The notes below the pieces were generated by a model that saw only the letters and a program-made list of their open reading frames with translations, was not told the DNA's origin and ran no database searches. DNA of 64,000 bases, from assembly GCA_963705285.1 (NCBI GenBank), contig OY970066.1, forward strand, positions 496,001-560,000, read 5' to 3'. How positions within the stretch are numbered: the first letter of the stretch is position 1; every line of letters begins with the position of its first letter. Below, piece by piece: positions 9,165 to 18,022 of the stretch. This DNA comes from JACMLD01 sp963705285 (GTDB lineage Bacteria; Bacteroidota; Bacteroidia; Chitinophagales; Chitinophagaceae). A program made the translations under genes and the position numbers.

Positions 9165-9450
9165 ATTGCGGGATTGCTGATTGTGGGATTTTGAGATTTT
9201 GAGATTGCGCGATTTTGAGATTGCGCGATTTCTCTGCAGTATTAAAATGAATCAATGGAATTGTTTTGAAACTTACAGGTAATTGTAAATAGCTCAGTTT
9301 ATAATTGCTTACCATGTTACATTAAGTGAAATCGAAAAATCTCGCAATCAGCAATCCCAAAATGTTAAGTGAAATCGCAAAATCTCCCAATCAGCAATCC
9401 CAAAATGTTACTTGAAATCTCAAAATCCCGCAATCAGCAATCCCAAAATG
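9165..9450. repeat. Word-based inverted repeat element
   Basis: The left part (9165-9232) repeats GATTTTGAGATTGCGCG. The right part (about 9325-9450) holds three copies of an approximately 46-bp unit containing CGCAATCAGCAATCCCAAAATG, which is the same vocabulary in inverted orientation. The words match the 55-bp array at 4394 and a short copy at 11357-11390. This fills the 326-bp gap between dodecin and the MFS gene; I see no gene in it. Confidence 0.75.
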
Positions 9451-9463
9451 TTAAATATTGACC

Positions 9464-9471
9464 TTACTTTG
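9464..9471 (+). promoter_or_regulatory. Possible -7 element for the MFS gene
   Basis: TTACTTTG resembles the Bacteroidota -7 consensus (TAnnTTTG) but is one T short. It lies 18 bp before the chosen ATG, implying a nearly leaderless message. The call is tentative. Confidence 0.3.
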
Positions 9472-9488
9472 CAGCAATTTTGCAACAT

Positions 9489-10718
9489 ATGAAAGACAGG
9501 AAATCAGCAGCCATCGGTTTTATTTTTATTACCGTATTGGTTGACGTTATTGGCTGGGGATTGATTATTCCGGTAATGCCCCGCCTGATTGCGGAAATGA
9601 AACATATACCCGTAAATGAAGCCAGCAAAGAAGGCGGCTGGCTGCTGATGGTGTATGCCATCATGCAATTTATTTTTGCTCCTGTGTTGGGTAACCTCAG
9701 CGATAAATACGGCAGAAGACCGGTATTGTTGTTTTCCCTTTTCGGTTTTGGTATAGACTACCTGCTGGTGGGGTTTGCACCCACCTTTGCCTGGTTTTTT
9801 GTGGCCCGTGTTGTTTCAGGCATTACCGGTGCCAGCTTTACCACGGCCTCTGCTTACATTGCAGATATCAGCACTAACGAAACCCGTGCAAAAAATTTCG
9901 GTATGCTAGGCGCGGCTTTCGGCCTGGGATTTATCATTGGCCCTGGACTGGGTGGCTTATTAACCGGTTTTGGCATTCGTGCCCCATTTTATGCCGCCGC
10001 CATACTCACGCTGCTTAACTGGCTATACGGCTATTTTGTGTTGCCAGAATCGCTCAGCAAAGAAAACCGCCGGAATTTTTCATGGAAGAGGGCCAACCCG
10101 GTTGGCTCGCTGCTGCATTTGCAAAAATACCCGGCCATTGGCGGATTGGTAGTGGCCCTGGTATTGGTGTACCTGGGAGCGCATGCGGTACAAAGTAACT
10201 GGAGCTTTTTTACGGTATACCGTTTTCAATGGTCTGAAAAAATGGTAGGGCTTTCGCTTGCACTAGTAGGTTTACTGGTAGCCGTGGTGCAGGGCGGACT
10301 GATACGCTATATCAACCCGGCATTGGGCAACGAGAAAAGTGTATACATTGGTTTGTGCCTTTATGCAACAGGTATGTTTTTGTTTGCTTTTGCCACACAA
10401 AGCTGGATGATGTTTGCATTTTTATTACCGTATTGTTTTGGGGGCATTGCCGGGCCGGCGCTTCAGGCGCTCATTTCGGGTCATGTGCCGGCCAATGAAC
10501 AGGGAGAACTGCAGGGAGCCCTTACCAGCCTGATGAGTTTAACTTCGGTGATTGGCCCGCCCATGATGACCGGATTATTTTATTATTTTACAAAAAGCAC
10601 CAATCCGGTTCATTTTCCGGGTGTTTCATTTCTTTTGGGCGGTTTATTGTTCCTGGGAAGTGCGGTAATTGCTTATTACACGCTAAGGAATGAGAAACAT
10701 GTTGCAAAGGTTGAATGA
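9489..10718 (+). CDS. MFS transporter, TetA/DHA1-like
   Basis: This 409-aa membrane protein with about 12 hydrophobic segments is a proton-coupled exporter of the drug:H+ antiporter-1 group, close to the TCR/Tet subfamily. Motif A (GNLSDKYGRRPVLL) follows the second segment and the Asp near the start (VLVDVIGWGLIIPVMP) is as in Tet proteins. I chose ATG 9489 over an in-frame TTG nine bases upstream. Actual tetracycline resistance cannot be inferred; many chromosomal Bacteroidota members have no known substrate. It stands alone between two intergenic elements. Confidence 0.85.
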   Translation: MKDRKSAAIGFIFITVLVDVIGWGLIIPVMPRLIAEMKHIPVNEASKEGGWLLMVYAIMQFIFAPVLGNLSDKYGRRPVLLFSLFGFGIDYLLVGFAPTFAWFFVARVVSGITGASFTTASAYIADISTNETRAKNFGMLGAAFGLGFIIGPGLGGLLTGFGIRAPFYAAAILTLLNWLYGYFVLPESLSKENRRNFSWKRANPVGSLLHLQKYPAIGGLVVALVLVYLGAHAVQSNWSFFTVYRFQWSEKMVGLSLALVGLLVAVVQGGLIRYINPALGNEKSVYIGLCLYATGMFLFAFATQSWMMFAFLLPYCFGGIAGPALQALISGHVPANEQGELQGALTSLMSLTSVIGPPMMTGLFYYFTKSTNPVHFPGVSFLLGGLLFLGSAVIAYYTLRNEKHVAKVE

Positions 10719-10770
10719 TGTCATTAACAAAATGTTTTAAAAATAATACGTTTACTACCTATAAAAGAGC

Positions 10771-10778
10771 TATCTTTG
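10771..10778 (+). promoter_or_regulatory. -7 promoter element, TATCTTTG
   Basis: This is a perfect TAnnTTTG element, 132 bp upstream of the RRM gene start. No clear TTG at -33 is visible. The resulting 5' leader of about 120 nt is T-rich and could be involved in cold or growth regulation, as leaders of RNA-binding proteins often are; that is inference. Confidence 0.6.
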
Positions 10779-10909
10779 CATTGCAACATTTGAGTTAGTC
10801 AGCATTTGTAATTGAACGATTTTTTCTGCTACGCATTCCCTGCTATTAGTTAGTCTTCTTTACGCTGTTTTTTCTCAGATCATTTTTAATTATAATTTAT
10901 TTATCAAGC

Positions 10910-11233
10910 ATGAACATTTATGTTTCAAATTTAAGCTTCAACGTACAGGATGAAGACTTAAGAGAGTTTTTCGCAGAGTACGGAGAAGTTACATCTGCTA
11001 AAGTTATTTTAGACAAATTCACTAACAAAAGCCGCGGCTTTGGTTTTGTTGAAATGTCTGATGACACAGCAGGTCAAAAAGCTATTCAGGAACTTGATGG
11101 CGCACAGGTTGAAGGTCGCGCTATTACTGTAACTGTAGCTAAACCAAGAGAAGAAAGAACAGGCGGCGGCAGCAATGGCGGTGGCAGACGTTCTTTTTCT
11201 GGTTCTAATGGCGGTGGAAACAGCCGTTGGTAA
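10910..11233 (+). CDS. RRM-type RNA-binding protein
   Basis: A 107-aa single-stranded RNA-binding protein. One RRM domain occupies residues 1-78, with RNP2 (IYVSNL) and RNP1 (RGFGFVEM) intact. A Gly/Asn/Arg-rich tail (GGGSNGGGRRSF and similar) resembles eukaryotic glycine-rich RNA-binding proteins and is common in Bacteroidota and cyanobacteria. Codon use is A/T-rich compared with the neighbours, as expected for a highly expressed gene. It is a single-gene unit with its own promoter at 10771 and a strong terminator. Confidence 0.94.
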   Translation: MNIYVSNLSFNVQDEDLREFFAEYGEVTSAKVILDKFTNKSRGFGFVEMSDDTAGQKAIQELDGAQVEGRAITVTVAKPREERTGGGSNGGGRRSFSGSNGGGNSRW

Positions 11234-11280
11234 TCCAACACCGTATTAAACAACAGTTTTGAGTGTTTCAATACAACAAG

Positions 11281-11306
11281 AAGGGCCCATTTGGGCCCTT
11301 TTTTAT
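11281..11306 (+). terminator. Rho-independent terminator of the RRM gene
   Basis: A perfect stem AAGGGCCC-ATTT-GGGCCCTT is followed directly by TTTTATTTTA, 48 bp after the stop codon. Confidence 0.93.
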
Positions 11307-11392
11307 TTTACAAACTGCGCCATGCAGATTCGAGGTGTCAACATCTCACGAACTTACAATACCGCAATCCCAAAATCCCGCAATCTCGCCAT

Positions 11393-11677
11393 CTATCTCC
11401 AGCGTCCGCGGTTCCATCTCCATCCGCGGCGGGTTTGTTGCCAGTTACCTTCATGCCAGTTATGACCAATACGGCCACGGTCCCAACGCCCTTCGCGCCA
11501 GGTATAACCGCCACCACCCCAATACCAATCGCCGTTCCGCCAAATGTACCCGGGGCCTGGTGCTGCAGGGCGGGTATACATTACATCTGCCGGTCTTGTT
11601 GCCACCACATGTGTTGAACCGCATGAACCAAACAACAATGCCGAGGCAAACAACAGTATTATTAGATACGTTTTCAT
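11393..11677 (-). CDS. YXWGXW-repeat lipoprotein
   Basis: This 94-aa protein begins with a lipoprotein signal peptide whose lipobox is ALLFGSC, so it should be anchored in the outer or inner membrane. The mature part is rich in Trp, Gly and Arg with repeated W-x-x-G-x-W units (YIWRNGDWYWGGG, YTWREGRWDRG, HNWHEGNWQ). Such YXWGXW repeat proteins are common in Bacteroidota and have no proven role. It overlaps no other gene. Confidence 0.85.
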   Translation of the reverse strand: MKTYLIILLFASALLFGSCGSTHVVATRPADVMYTRPAAPGPGYIWRNGDWYWGGGGYTWREGRWDRGRIGHNWHEGNWQQTRRGWRWNRGRWR

Positions 11678-11787
11678 GTTGAATTATTTAATGTAAATGA
11701 ATAATACCTGAGTAATAATAAAATTATGCCGTTTACTGTAGCACTGATGTGGCCGGCAATAACGGGCGCACAGGGAGGTATTGACGA

Positions 11788-11826
11788 AATAAAAAACCGG
11801 TTGTAGAAATCCATCTACAACCGGTT
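11788..11826 (-). terminator. Terminator of the cytochrome c gene
   Basis: A 13-bp stem AACCGGTTGTAGA/TCTACAACCGGTT lies 24 bp past the stop of the minus-strand cytochrome gene. On the minus strand it is followed by TTTTTTATTTC. Confidence 0.92.
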
Positions 11827-11849
11827 CTTTCAGTATTAAACTATGAGTG

Positions 11850-12266
11850 CTATTTGCGTTCTTTTGGTTCTTCCGGGTGGGCTTCTCCATGGTGGCAGGT
11901 TATGCAGGAAACTTCCATTGATTCGCCAAACACCGGGTGTTTCTGACTAAAGAATTTTTTATTGATTTTTATCGTCATTTTCATCATTGACCGGGCAATT
12001 TCTTTTTCCGGTTTTTCATCGCTGGCAAAATCAGGGTGGTGTACTGCCGTATCTTTTGATGGTGCATGGCAGAAACCACATTTAACACCCAATGCATCAT
12101 TAAACTCATGCATCACTTTGTCCAGTTGATCTTTGCTGATATCTTTTGGTAAAATTTTCAAATTTTTATACCCGTTATTATCATCTGGCGGCGCGGTAAA
12201 GGCCACTGCGGTAGTTACCATTGCGGTCATTGCCACTATTGTTATCAATTTTCGGTTGCGTTGCAT
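11850..12266 (-). CDS. Periplasmic c-type cytochrome
   Basis: A 138-aa exported electron carrier with two candidate haem sites, CGFCH in the middle and CITCHH near the C-terminus. The N-terminus (MQRNRKLITIVAMTAMVTTAVAF) is a signal peptide or anchor. The layout LKILPKDISKDQLDKVMHEFNDALGVKCGFCH resembles the family of photosynthetic-reaction-centre-type cytochromes that are frequent in non-photosynthetic Bacteroidota. A Met axial ligand cannot be assigned. The gene is monocistronic by its flanking terminator, and the S9 peptidase upstream is 123 bp away on the same strand. Confidence 0.85.
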   Translation of the reverse strand: MQRNRKLITIVAMTAMVTTAVAFTAPPDDNNGYKNLKILPKDISKDQLDKVMHEFNDALGVKCGFCHAPSKDTAVHHPDFASDEKPEKEIARSMMKMTIKINKKFFSQKHPVFGESMEVSCITCHHGEAHPEEPKERK

Positions 12267-12389
12267 AGGTTTCTTTTATAGTACTAAATGTATAAAATAT
12301 TTGGGTAGATCTTTTTTTATTACACCAAATGCTGTTATGGTTATTGCAAAATTCAGCCAATGCTAACAGCAACATACCTGCATTGCCAA

Positions 12390-14546
12390 TTATTGTTTGA
12401 TATACCTGTTAAAAAACTCCCAGGTACGCAGCATTTGATCGATGCGCTGACGGTTGTTGCCGCTGCGGGTAAGCTCATGTGTGCCGCCGGCATGCCGTAC
12501 GTATTCTACCGGCCTGCCTAATACTTTCAAACTTCTATACAACATTTCACTTTGCACAAAACCCGTGCGCCTGTCGTTATCACCATGAAAAATGATATAC
12601 GGTGTAGTAATGTTTTGTACATAATTGATGGGCGACTCGCGTTCAAGGTTTGCTTTAGCAGCGGCATCCCATGGATAACCACCAAAATAATTAGGCACCA
12701 GCCGCCATGCATTACCTTCTCCAAAAAACGTGGCCAAATCATATACACCACGTTGGCTGCAGGCAGCTTTAAAACGATGGTCGTGCGCAATAATCCATGC
12801 CACCAGGTAGCCGGCATAAGAACCACCGGTAACCACTAAGCGCGATGTATCGGCCCATCCCTCTGCCACTGCTTTGTCAAGCGCCGTCAGCACATCACTG
12901 GTAGGGCCCGCCCCCCAGTCGTTTACATTGGCCCGTAAAAAATCAAGTCCATAACCACCACTGCCGCGCGGATTGCAGTACACAACACCATAGCCCTTGC
13001 CGCACCAGTACTGAAACTCATGCCACATACTGGTTTCTCCCGGTCCCCACATAGCAGACGGACCGCCATGTATATTGAGCAGCAGCGGAAACTTTTTCCC
13101 CGCCTGGTAGTTCACCGGTTTCATTACCCAGTATTCAATGGTTTGCCCCTTGCTATTGGTAAATGTTTTCTTTTCAGGAATTGACAATTGTTTTTTCTGC
13201 AACCAGTCAGTATTAAATGTGGTAATGCGTTTCGGCGTTTTTGCAGTGGCATCCGACAGGTAGATTTCAAATGGGTTGGCGGGCTCTGTTTTCACAAAAA
13301 CCAGTTTGTTACCGGCTATATCAAAACTGATAACGCCGCTGTTGTAATCGGTGAGCTGATCTACCTGTTTTGTTTTTACATCTGCCCTGTACAGGGGTTG
13401 GCCGCCATTGCTGGGCGAAGTAAAATAAATATACTTGTCGTCGTTGCTCCAGGTAAGGCCGGCTTTGTTTCTGTCGGCCGGTATGGTAATGATATCAGAC
13501 GCAGTTCCGTTGAGCGGCATAATACCCAGGGCCGGCACATTTACAAACGAGGTATTGCCGTATAAAAAAGCCAGCCATTTACCAGATGGTGAGATGACAG
13601 GAGCTACAAAATTCTTTCCTTCTTCTCCTACAATTTTGCGCAAATGTGTACCATCGGCATTCACCAGAAAGATTTCATTCTCCAGAGAGCGGTCGGCGTT
13701 TTGTACTGAGTCAACATCGCCGGCCACCACCAGTTGTTTGCCATCTGGCGTAAATGCAGCGCTGTTAAAAGAGTAAAAACCATGCGTAACAGCTGTTACA
13801 GGCGCGCCGGGCTGAATGCCGGTAATAAAATAATGATTGAACCTGCGTTCCGCAGACACGTCTGTTTCATCCTGCAGGTCAAGCTGGTTGAGTACTTTTG
13901 CTTTTTTATCTGTTACATTGTTATCGAGGTAAGCACGCACTTCATCAGCATTGCCATTGGGGTCTGGTTTGGCGGAGGAAGCCTTTAATTGCTGGTTGGC
14001 ATCAAAGCCTGGCTTTTCAAATGGCCATAATGGTATGCTGTGTTCGGCGTTGAGTATGGAATCTTTCAGCATTTCTTTTAATGTCAGCGCCGAAGAAAAC
14101 AAGATCTGTTTACCATCCGGGCTCCATTTGGGTGTGCCGGCTCCGTATTTGTATTTGGTAAGCTGTATGGCTTCACCGCCATCTGTGGCTATCAGAAATA
14201 TTTGTGGCTTTCCATCTGCCATACGCACAAAAGCAAGCTGTTTACCATCCGGGCTAAACACAGCCTGCGAGCTGCTTTCTTTACTGGTGAGTTGTTTGGG
14301 CGAAGCATTGGCATCGGTACCGGTTATCCAGATTTGATTGACGTACTTATATTCCCATTTGGTATCTCCATCCGGTTCAATATTAGTAACTGTAAATGCG
14401 GCTTTGCTGCCATCATTGGTGAGCGTTACACCAAATGCTGATTTGATGTTGAGCATGTCGGTTACCAAAACCGGTTCCCTGACGGTCTGCGCAAATGCGG
14501 CGGCGGGCACCAATAATAATAATAGCAGGTATCCATGTTTTCTCAT
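12390..14546 (-). CDS. S9 family prolyl oligopeptidase / acylaminoacyl-peptidase-like
   Basis: This 718-aa secreted peptidase has a signal peptide (MRKHGYLLLLLLVPAAAFAQ), a WD40-like beta-propeller with repeated xFSPDGKQLAF and WSPDGKQILF blades (residues about 30-440) and a C-terminal alpha/beta hydrolase. The catalytic triad by motif is Ser576 (TGGSYAGYL), Asp658 (HGDNDRRT) and His690 (GGTHEL). The propeller restricts access to short peptides. Family assignment is firm; whether it acts as dipeptidyl peptidase or acylaminoacyl-peptidase is open. It is divergent from the AhpD-like gene at 14650. Confidence 0.93.
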   Translation of the reverse strand: MRKHGYLLLLLLVPAAAFAQTVREPVLVTDMLNIKSAFGVTLTNDGSKAAFTVTNIEPDGDTKWEYKYVNQIWITGTDANASPKQLTSKESSSQAVFSPDGKQLAFVRMADGKPQIFLIATDGGEAIQLTKYKYGAGTPKWSPDGKQILFSSALTLKEMLKDSILNAEHSIPLWPFEKPGFDANQQLKASSAKPDPNGNADEVRAYLDNNVTDKKAKVLNQLDLQDETDVSAERRFNHYFITGIQPGAPVTAVTHGFYSFNSAAFTPDGKQLVVAGDVDSVQNADRSLENEIFLVNADGTHLRKIVGEEGKNFVAPVISPSGKWLAFLYGNTSFVNVPALGIMPLNGTASDIITIPADRNKAGLTWSNDDKYIYFTSPSNGGQPLYRADVKTKQVDQLTDYNSGVISFDIAGNKLVFVKTEPANPFEIYLSDATAKTPKRITTFNTDWLQKKQLSIPEKKTFTNSKGQTIEYWVMKPVNYQAGKKFPLLLNIHGGPSAMWGPGETSMWHEFQYWCGKGYGVVYCNPRGSGGYGLDFLRANVNDWGAGPTSDVLTALDKAVAEGWADTSRLVVTGGSYAGYLVAWIIAHDHRFKAACSQRGVYDLATFFGEGNAWRLVPNYFGGYPWDAAAKANLERESPINYVQNITTPYIIFHGDNDRRTGFVQSEMLYRSLKVLGRPVEYVRHAGGTHELTRSGNNRQRIDQMLRTWEFFNRYIKQ

Positions 14547-14649
14547 AATGCATGTTTGAAAACGGAATGTACGAATTGATCACCGTTTCCGGCATTGGTA
14601 AATGATGGCAGGCCGCGCTTCATTATTTTTGGCAAATAAATATTCTACC

Positions 14650-14991
14650 ATGAGCAATCTAATAAACGAATTCAACGACTACCGGGCAAAGATGAACGAT
14701 GTAATATTAAGCAAAGATAACCTGGTCATTAAACGCCTCTGGAACCTTGATACCAATACCTATGCAGCGGGCGCACTGGATACAAAAACCAAGGAGATGC
14801 TGGGCCTGGTGGCCAGTATGGTGCTGAGATGCGATGATTGCATAAAATACCATCTTGGTAAATGTCATGAACAGCAAGTGAGCACAGAAGAAGTGTACGA
14901 GGTGTTTGCAGTGGCCAATATTGTTGGAGGCACCATTGTGGTGCCACATACCAGGAGGGCAGCAGAATACTGGGAAGAATTGATAGCCTAA
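14650..14991 (+). CDS. Carboxymuconolactone decarboxylase / AhpD-like protein
   Basis: A 113-aa helical protein of the CMD/AhpD superfamily. The redox-type motif CDDCIKYHLGK contains the CxxC...H arrangement of peroxidase-associated AhpD proteins, so a thiol-reductase or peroxidase-partner role is likelier than decarboxylation. I chose ATG 14650; the longer frame from 14602 has no family similarity in its first 16 residues. It stands 144 bp upstream of korB in the same direction. Confidence 0.88.
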   Translation: MSNLINEFNDYRAKMNDVILSKDNLVIKRLWNLDTNTYAAGALDTKTKEMLGLVASMVLRCDDCIKYHLGKCHEQQVSTEEVYEVFAVANIVGGTIVVPHTRRAAEYWEELIA

Positions 14992-15135
14992 GTGAATCCG
15001 GTATTAGTTCCAAAATATACCCGCACTGCCTCCAATTGATGTGTTTTGGGTGTTAAAACCTATTAAAATACTCCGTCAAAGTTTATAATTATTAGCGAAC
15101 TTTGTACATTGTAAATAAATAATGCCTGTTTGAAA

Positions 15136-16173
15136 ATGAGCGACACAACTACCCCGGTTCTTCCTCCCCTGACCGCCAAAGATTTTGCCACCGACCAGGA
15201 AGTACGCTGGTGCCCCGGCTGCGGCGATTATTCCATTCTGGCACAGGTACAAAAGATAATGCCGGGTATTGGCGTACCAAAAGAAAACATTGTTATCGTA
15301 TCTGGTATCGGCTGCAGCAGCCGGTTTCCGTATTACATGAATACATATGGCATGCACTCTATCCATGGCCGGGCTACCGCCATTGCCAGTGGATTGAAAG
15401 CAGCCAGACCAGAGTTGAGCGTGTGGATTGTAACCGGTGATGGCGATAGCCTGAGCATTGGCGGCAATCATACCATCCATTTGTTGCGCCGCAATTTCGA
15501 TGTAAACGTATTGCTGTTCAATAACCAGATTTATGGTTTAACAAAAGGACAATACTCGCCCACATCAGAAGAAAAGAAAATTACCAAGTCTACCCCTTTT
15601 GGCAGTATAGACCATCCGTTTAACCCATTGGCGCTGGCCATGGGTGCCGATGCCACCTTTATTGCACGCAGTATGGACCGTGATCCAAAACACCTGCAGG
15701 AGGCGCTCACACGCAGCCACCAGCATAAAGGCGCTTCCTTTCTGGAGATTTACCAGAACTGCAACATCTTCAATGACGGTGCTTTTGAAATTTTTACAGA
15801 AAAATCTAGCAAGCCTGAAGAAACATTGTTTGTTGAACAGGGCAAGCCACTCATTTTTGGCGCCCAGAAAAATAAAGGTATCAAGCTGGATGGCTTTCAC
15901 CCGGTGGTAGTTGATTTAAACAATGGCGCCAGCACAGATGATCTCTGGGTGCACGATGAAAAAGATTTTTTTAAAGCGCAGACCTTAACCCGCATGTTCG
16001 ACAATCCCCGCCAGGATGGCCATCTACCGAGGCCATTTGGTATCTTTTATGAAGCAGACCGCCCCTGTTATGAAGATGTAATGGCCATGCAGATTGAAGA
16101 AATACAGGCCACCAAAGGCAAGGGCAACCTGGATAAACTGTTGCGCGGCAATGAAACCTGGACGATTAATTAG
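15136..16173 (+). CDS. korB: 2-oxoacid:ferredoxin oxidoreductase subunit beta
   Basis: This 345-aa subunit binds thiamine diphosphate and a [4Fe-4S] cluster in enzymes that decarboxylate 2-oxoacids (2-oxoglutarate type by similarity) and reduce ferredoxin. The Cys motif CPGCGDYSIL, the ThDP motif GDGDSLSIGGNHTIH...NNQIYGLTKGQYSPTS, and the C-terminal region are intact. I chose ATG 15136 over a TTG two codons upstream. The alpha subunit, usually directly upstream, is absent: the 5' neighbour is an AhpD-like gene and the 3' side is noncoding. Alpha must lie elsewhere in the genome. Confidence 0.92.
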   Translation: MSDTTTPVLPPLTAKDFATDQEVRWCPGCGDYSILAQVQKIMPGIGVPKENIVIVSGIGCSSRFPYYMNTYGMHSIHGRATAIASGLKAARPELSVWIVTGDGDSLSIGGNHTIHLLRRNFDVNVLLFNNQIYGLTKGQYSPTSEEKKITKSTPFGSIDHPFNPLALAMGADATFIARSMDRDPKHLQEALTRSHQHKGASFLEIYQNCNIFNDGAFEIFTEKSSKPEETLFVEQGKPLIFGAQKNKGIKLDGFHPVVVDLNNGASTDDLWVHDEKDFFKAQTLTRMFDNPRQDGHLPRPFGIFYEADRPCYEDVMAMQIEEIQATKGKGNLDKLLRGNETWTIN

Positions 16174-16199
16174 CAGTTAAAAGCATCAATAAGCTATAC

Positions 16200-16224
16200 A
16201 GCCTCCTTTTCGGGGGCTTTTTTT
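16200..16224 (+). terminator. Terminator of korB
   Basis: AGCCTCC-TTTT-CGGGGGCT followed by seven T residues, 27 bp after the korB stop. Confidence 0.9.
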
Positions 16225-16228
16225 ATGC

Positions 16229-16503
16229 TAGGAGAGGCTAAGAGAAAAGGAGGCAAAATGAGCTTTTGCTGAGCGCGGTTTCGCGCAGAGCTGTTTCGCG
16301 CAGAGCTAACAGAGCTAACAGATAACGACCATAACTTCATCGCGAAGAGGGGCTAACAGCGGTGTAGTAGCAACTGATGGAAATGTATTCATCACAAAAA
16401 TATCAGGCCGATCATTCTCCGCTGACTCTGTTAGCTCTGCGCGATAAAAAACAGCATGACAAACGCTCTTTCATCCTCCTTTGCTCTTATTGCTCTTAGC
16501 TCC
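16229..16503. repeat. Large imperfect inverted repeat element
   Basis: CGCGCAGAGCTAACAGAG at 16297-16314 is exactly inverted at 16426-16443, and the outer words GCTAAGAGAAAAGGAGG and TCCTTTGCTCTTATTGCTCTTAGC mirror each other around it. The word CAGAGCTAACAGAGCTAACAG is also repeated locally. It has no coding content. Confidence 0.75.
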
Positions 16504-16504
16504 A

Positions 16505-16535
16505 AAAAAAAGTGCCGGCGATAGAAATCGCCGGC
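16505..16535 (-). terminator. Minus-strand terminator with no obvious upstream gene
   Basis: GCCGGCGAT-AGAA-ATCGCCGGC at 16514-16535 is followed, on the minus strand, by ACTTTTTTTTGG. The nearest minus-strand gene (cupin) ends 400 bp upstream, so this could end either a long 3' UTR or an independent small RNA. Confidence 0.8.
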
Positions 16536-16933
16536 CTGTGCTTACCTCTGAAACCACAAAAAGAAAGCGTTTATGCTGATAGTCAACAATTAAATTCAAT
16601 ACCTGTTAATGGATAATTGTACTACAAAAAGTAGTGATAAGGTTAACAGGGTTGTGTAAGAAGGGCGGTTGGCTTATCGGGGATATTGAATATATATGAT
16701 ATAATAACAGCAATAACTGCTGAAAAATACAATTCATTATATTGGTGGAGGAGATTTGGAAATTAACGTTCTACGTTATGGAAATTGGATGATAGAAGGG
16801 CGACCTGGGTTATCAAGCCGTGCTTGAAAACTTACATTAAAATTATTCTTTCTGTAAGCGGGCTTAAAAGTAAAGACTGTAATCGTAATAAACAATATTT
16901 TGGCGAAATTTTTATAAAATAATCTTCAAAAAA
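16536..16933. other. Noncoding stretch upstream of the lone terminator
   Basis: This 398-bp A/T-rich gap has no ORF that I would support. Because a strong minus-strand terminator closes it, it may encode a small RNA. I see no clear CAAAnnTA (inverted -7) element. Confidence 0.35.
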
Positions 16934-17833
16934 TCAGTTTGTCTCTTGCTGGTATTGGCTTTGCCACTTATTGGCGGCATCAAATGCTTTTTCTTTTTTA
17001 TTATTATGCCACCACTCAGGAAAGCTTTTTTTCATTAGCGTATCAATATGCCGCATGGCAAACAAGTTCCAGGCACCTTTTAGTTTGCCGCTCACAGAAC
17101 CCTGTAAAGCCCTTAGGCTCATAGCAAAACCACTGTCCAGGTATTCCATATGATGCCAGTAACCGGCAGGCATGAAAAGTGTATCGCCATGCTCCAGTAT
17201 AATTTCATAGCCCTGTGCCTGTTCAATAGCCGGAAACTGTGTTGTATCCAGCTGGCTTTTACCGGGGTCTGCATAATGGGCAAAATTGGCGAAACTCATC
17301 ACTTCAAATGGCTTGCGGTACAATTTGTACTGCTCTTCATGCGGAAAGAGCAACACCCGTTTTCTGCCCATAAACTGCGTATGCATGATGTGGGAAAGAT
17401 CGATATCAAAATGCATATGGGTAATGGCGCCGGCACCCCCTGTGAAAAGCATGGGGAAGCGTTTTACATAACCTTTCATCAAATCTTCGGGCCAGGTAAA
17501 ATCTGCTACCAGCTCAGGTGCATGCTGAAAAATATTAAAAAGAAAAATCCGCAACCCCACAGGACCTTTTCTGATCATGTCCAGATAATCTCCAAACTTC
17601 ATATAATCGTCTGCCTTGTTTACCGGTGTATAGGCATCGCTCTTAACATTGTTGTAAACCCCCACTTCAGTATTGCCTACTACCGACTTGAAATAATCCC
17701 AGGTCCATTTGGTGTACGCCGGCCATTGTTTGGCAAGATCTGTAATCACCACAGGTTTCATGGGGTCATAATATTTTTGCCTGAACACGGCGGGGTCAAT
17801 GGCAGCCACTTTATCAACCGGGGTCAAATTCAT
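16934..17833 (-). CDS. Cupin-like (JmjC-type) Fe(II)/2-oxoglutarate oxygenase family protein
   Basis: This 299-aa cytoplasmic protein belongs to the Cupin_8/JmjC-like group, relatives of factor-inhibiting HIF and protein hydroxylases. The first two iron ligands fit THMHFDID (His-x-Asp) and the distal His is in MPAGYWHHMEYLDSG. The N-terminal KPVVITDLAKQWPAYTKW matches the family opening. The substrate is unknown; a bacterial protein or small-molecule hydroxylase is inferred. The gene is divergent from the Sua5 gene. Confidence 0.85.
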   Translation of the reverse strand: MNLTPVDKVAAIDPAVFRQKYYDPMKPVVITDLAKQWPAYTKWTWDYFKSVVGNTEVGVYNNVKSDAYTPVNKADDYMKFGDYLDMIRKGPVGLRIFLFNIFQHAPELVADFTWPEDLMKGYVKRFPMLFTGGAGAITHMHFDIDLSHIMHTQFMGRKRVLLFPHEEQYKLYRKPFEVMSFANFAHYADPGKSQLDTTQFPAIEQAQGYEIILEHGDTLFMPAGYWHHMEYLDSGFAMSLRALQGSVSGKLKGAWNLFAMRHIDTLMKKSFPEWWHNNKKEKAFDAANKWQSQYQQETN

Positions 17834-18022
17834 ACTGGTAGCATTTGCTGCAAATTTACTATGAATTATATGTTAACAGAAAGTTGTTTGTTGGATTTAT
17901 AACCTATTGCCTGGCGGCATCAATACTCTACAGCTGTTTATACTATTCATTTGCCTGTAATGGAATAAATTATTTTATTTCCTGCAGGGCATCAACTGCG
18001 GTTTTATGTTTAATTTTCAGGC

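Noticed and set aside
9489..10718. Tetracycline resistance gene
   Set aside because: Motifs place it in the TetA-like MFS group only; no evidence for drug specificity.
17150..17902. 250-aa ORF opposite the cupin-like gene
   Set aside because: Antisense shadow; composition (many Cys, His, Ile) is unlike a real protein of this genome.
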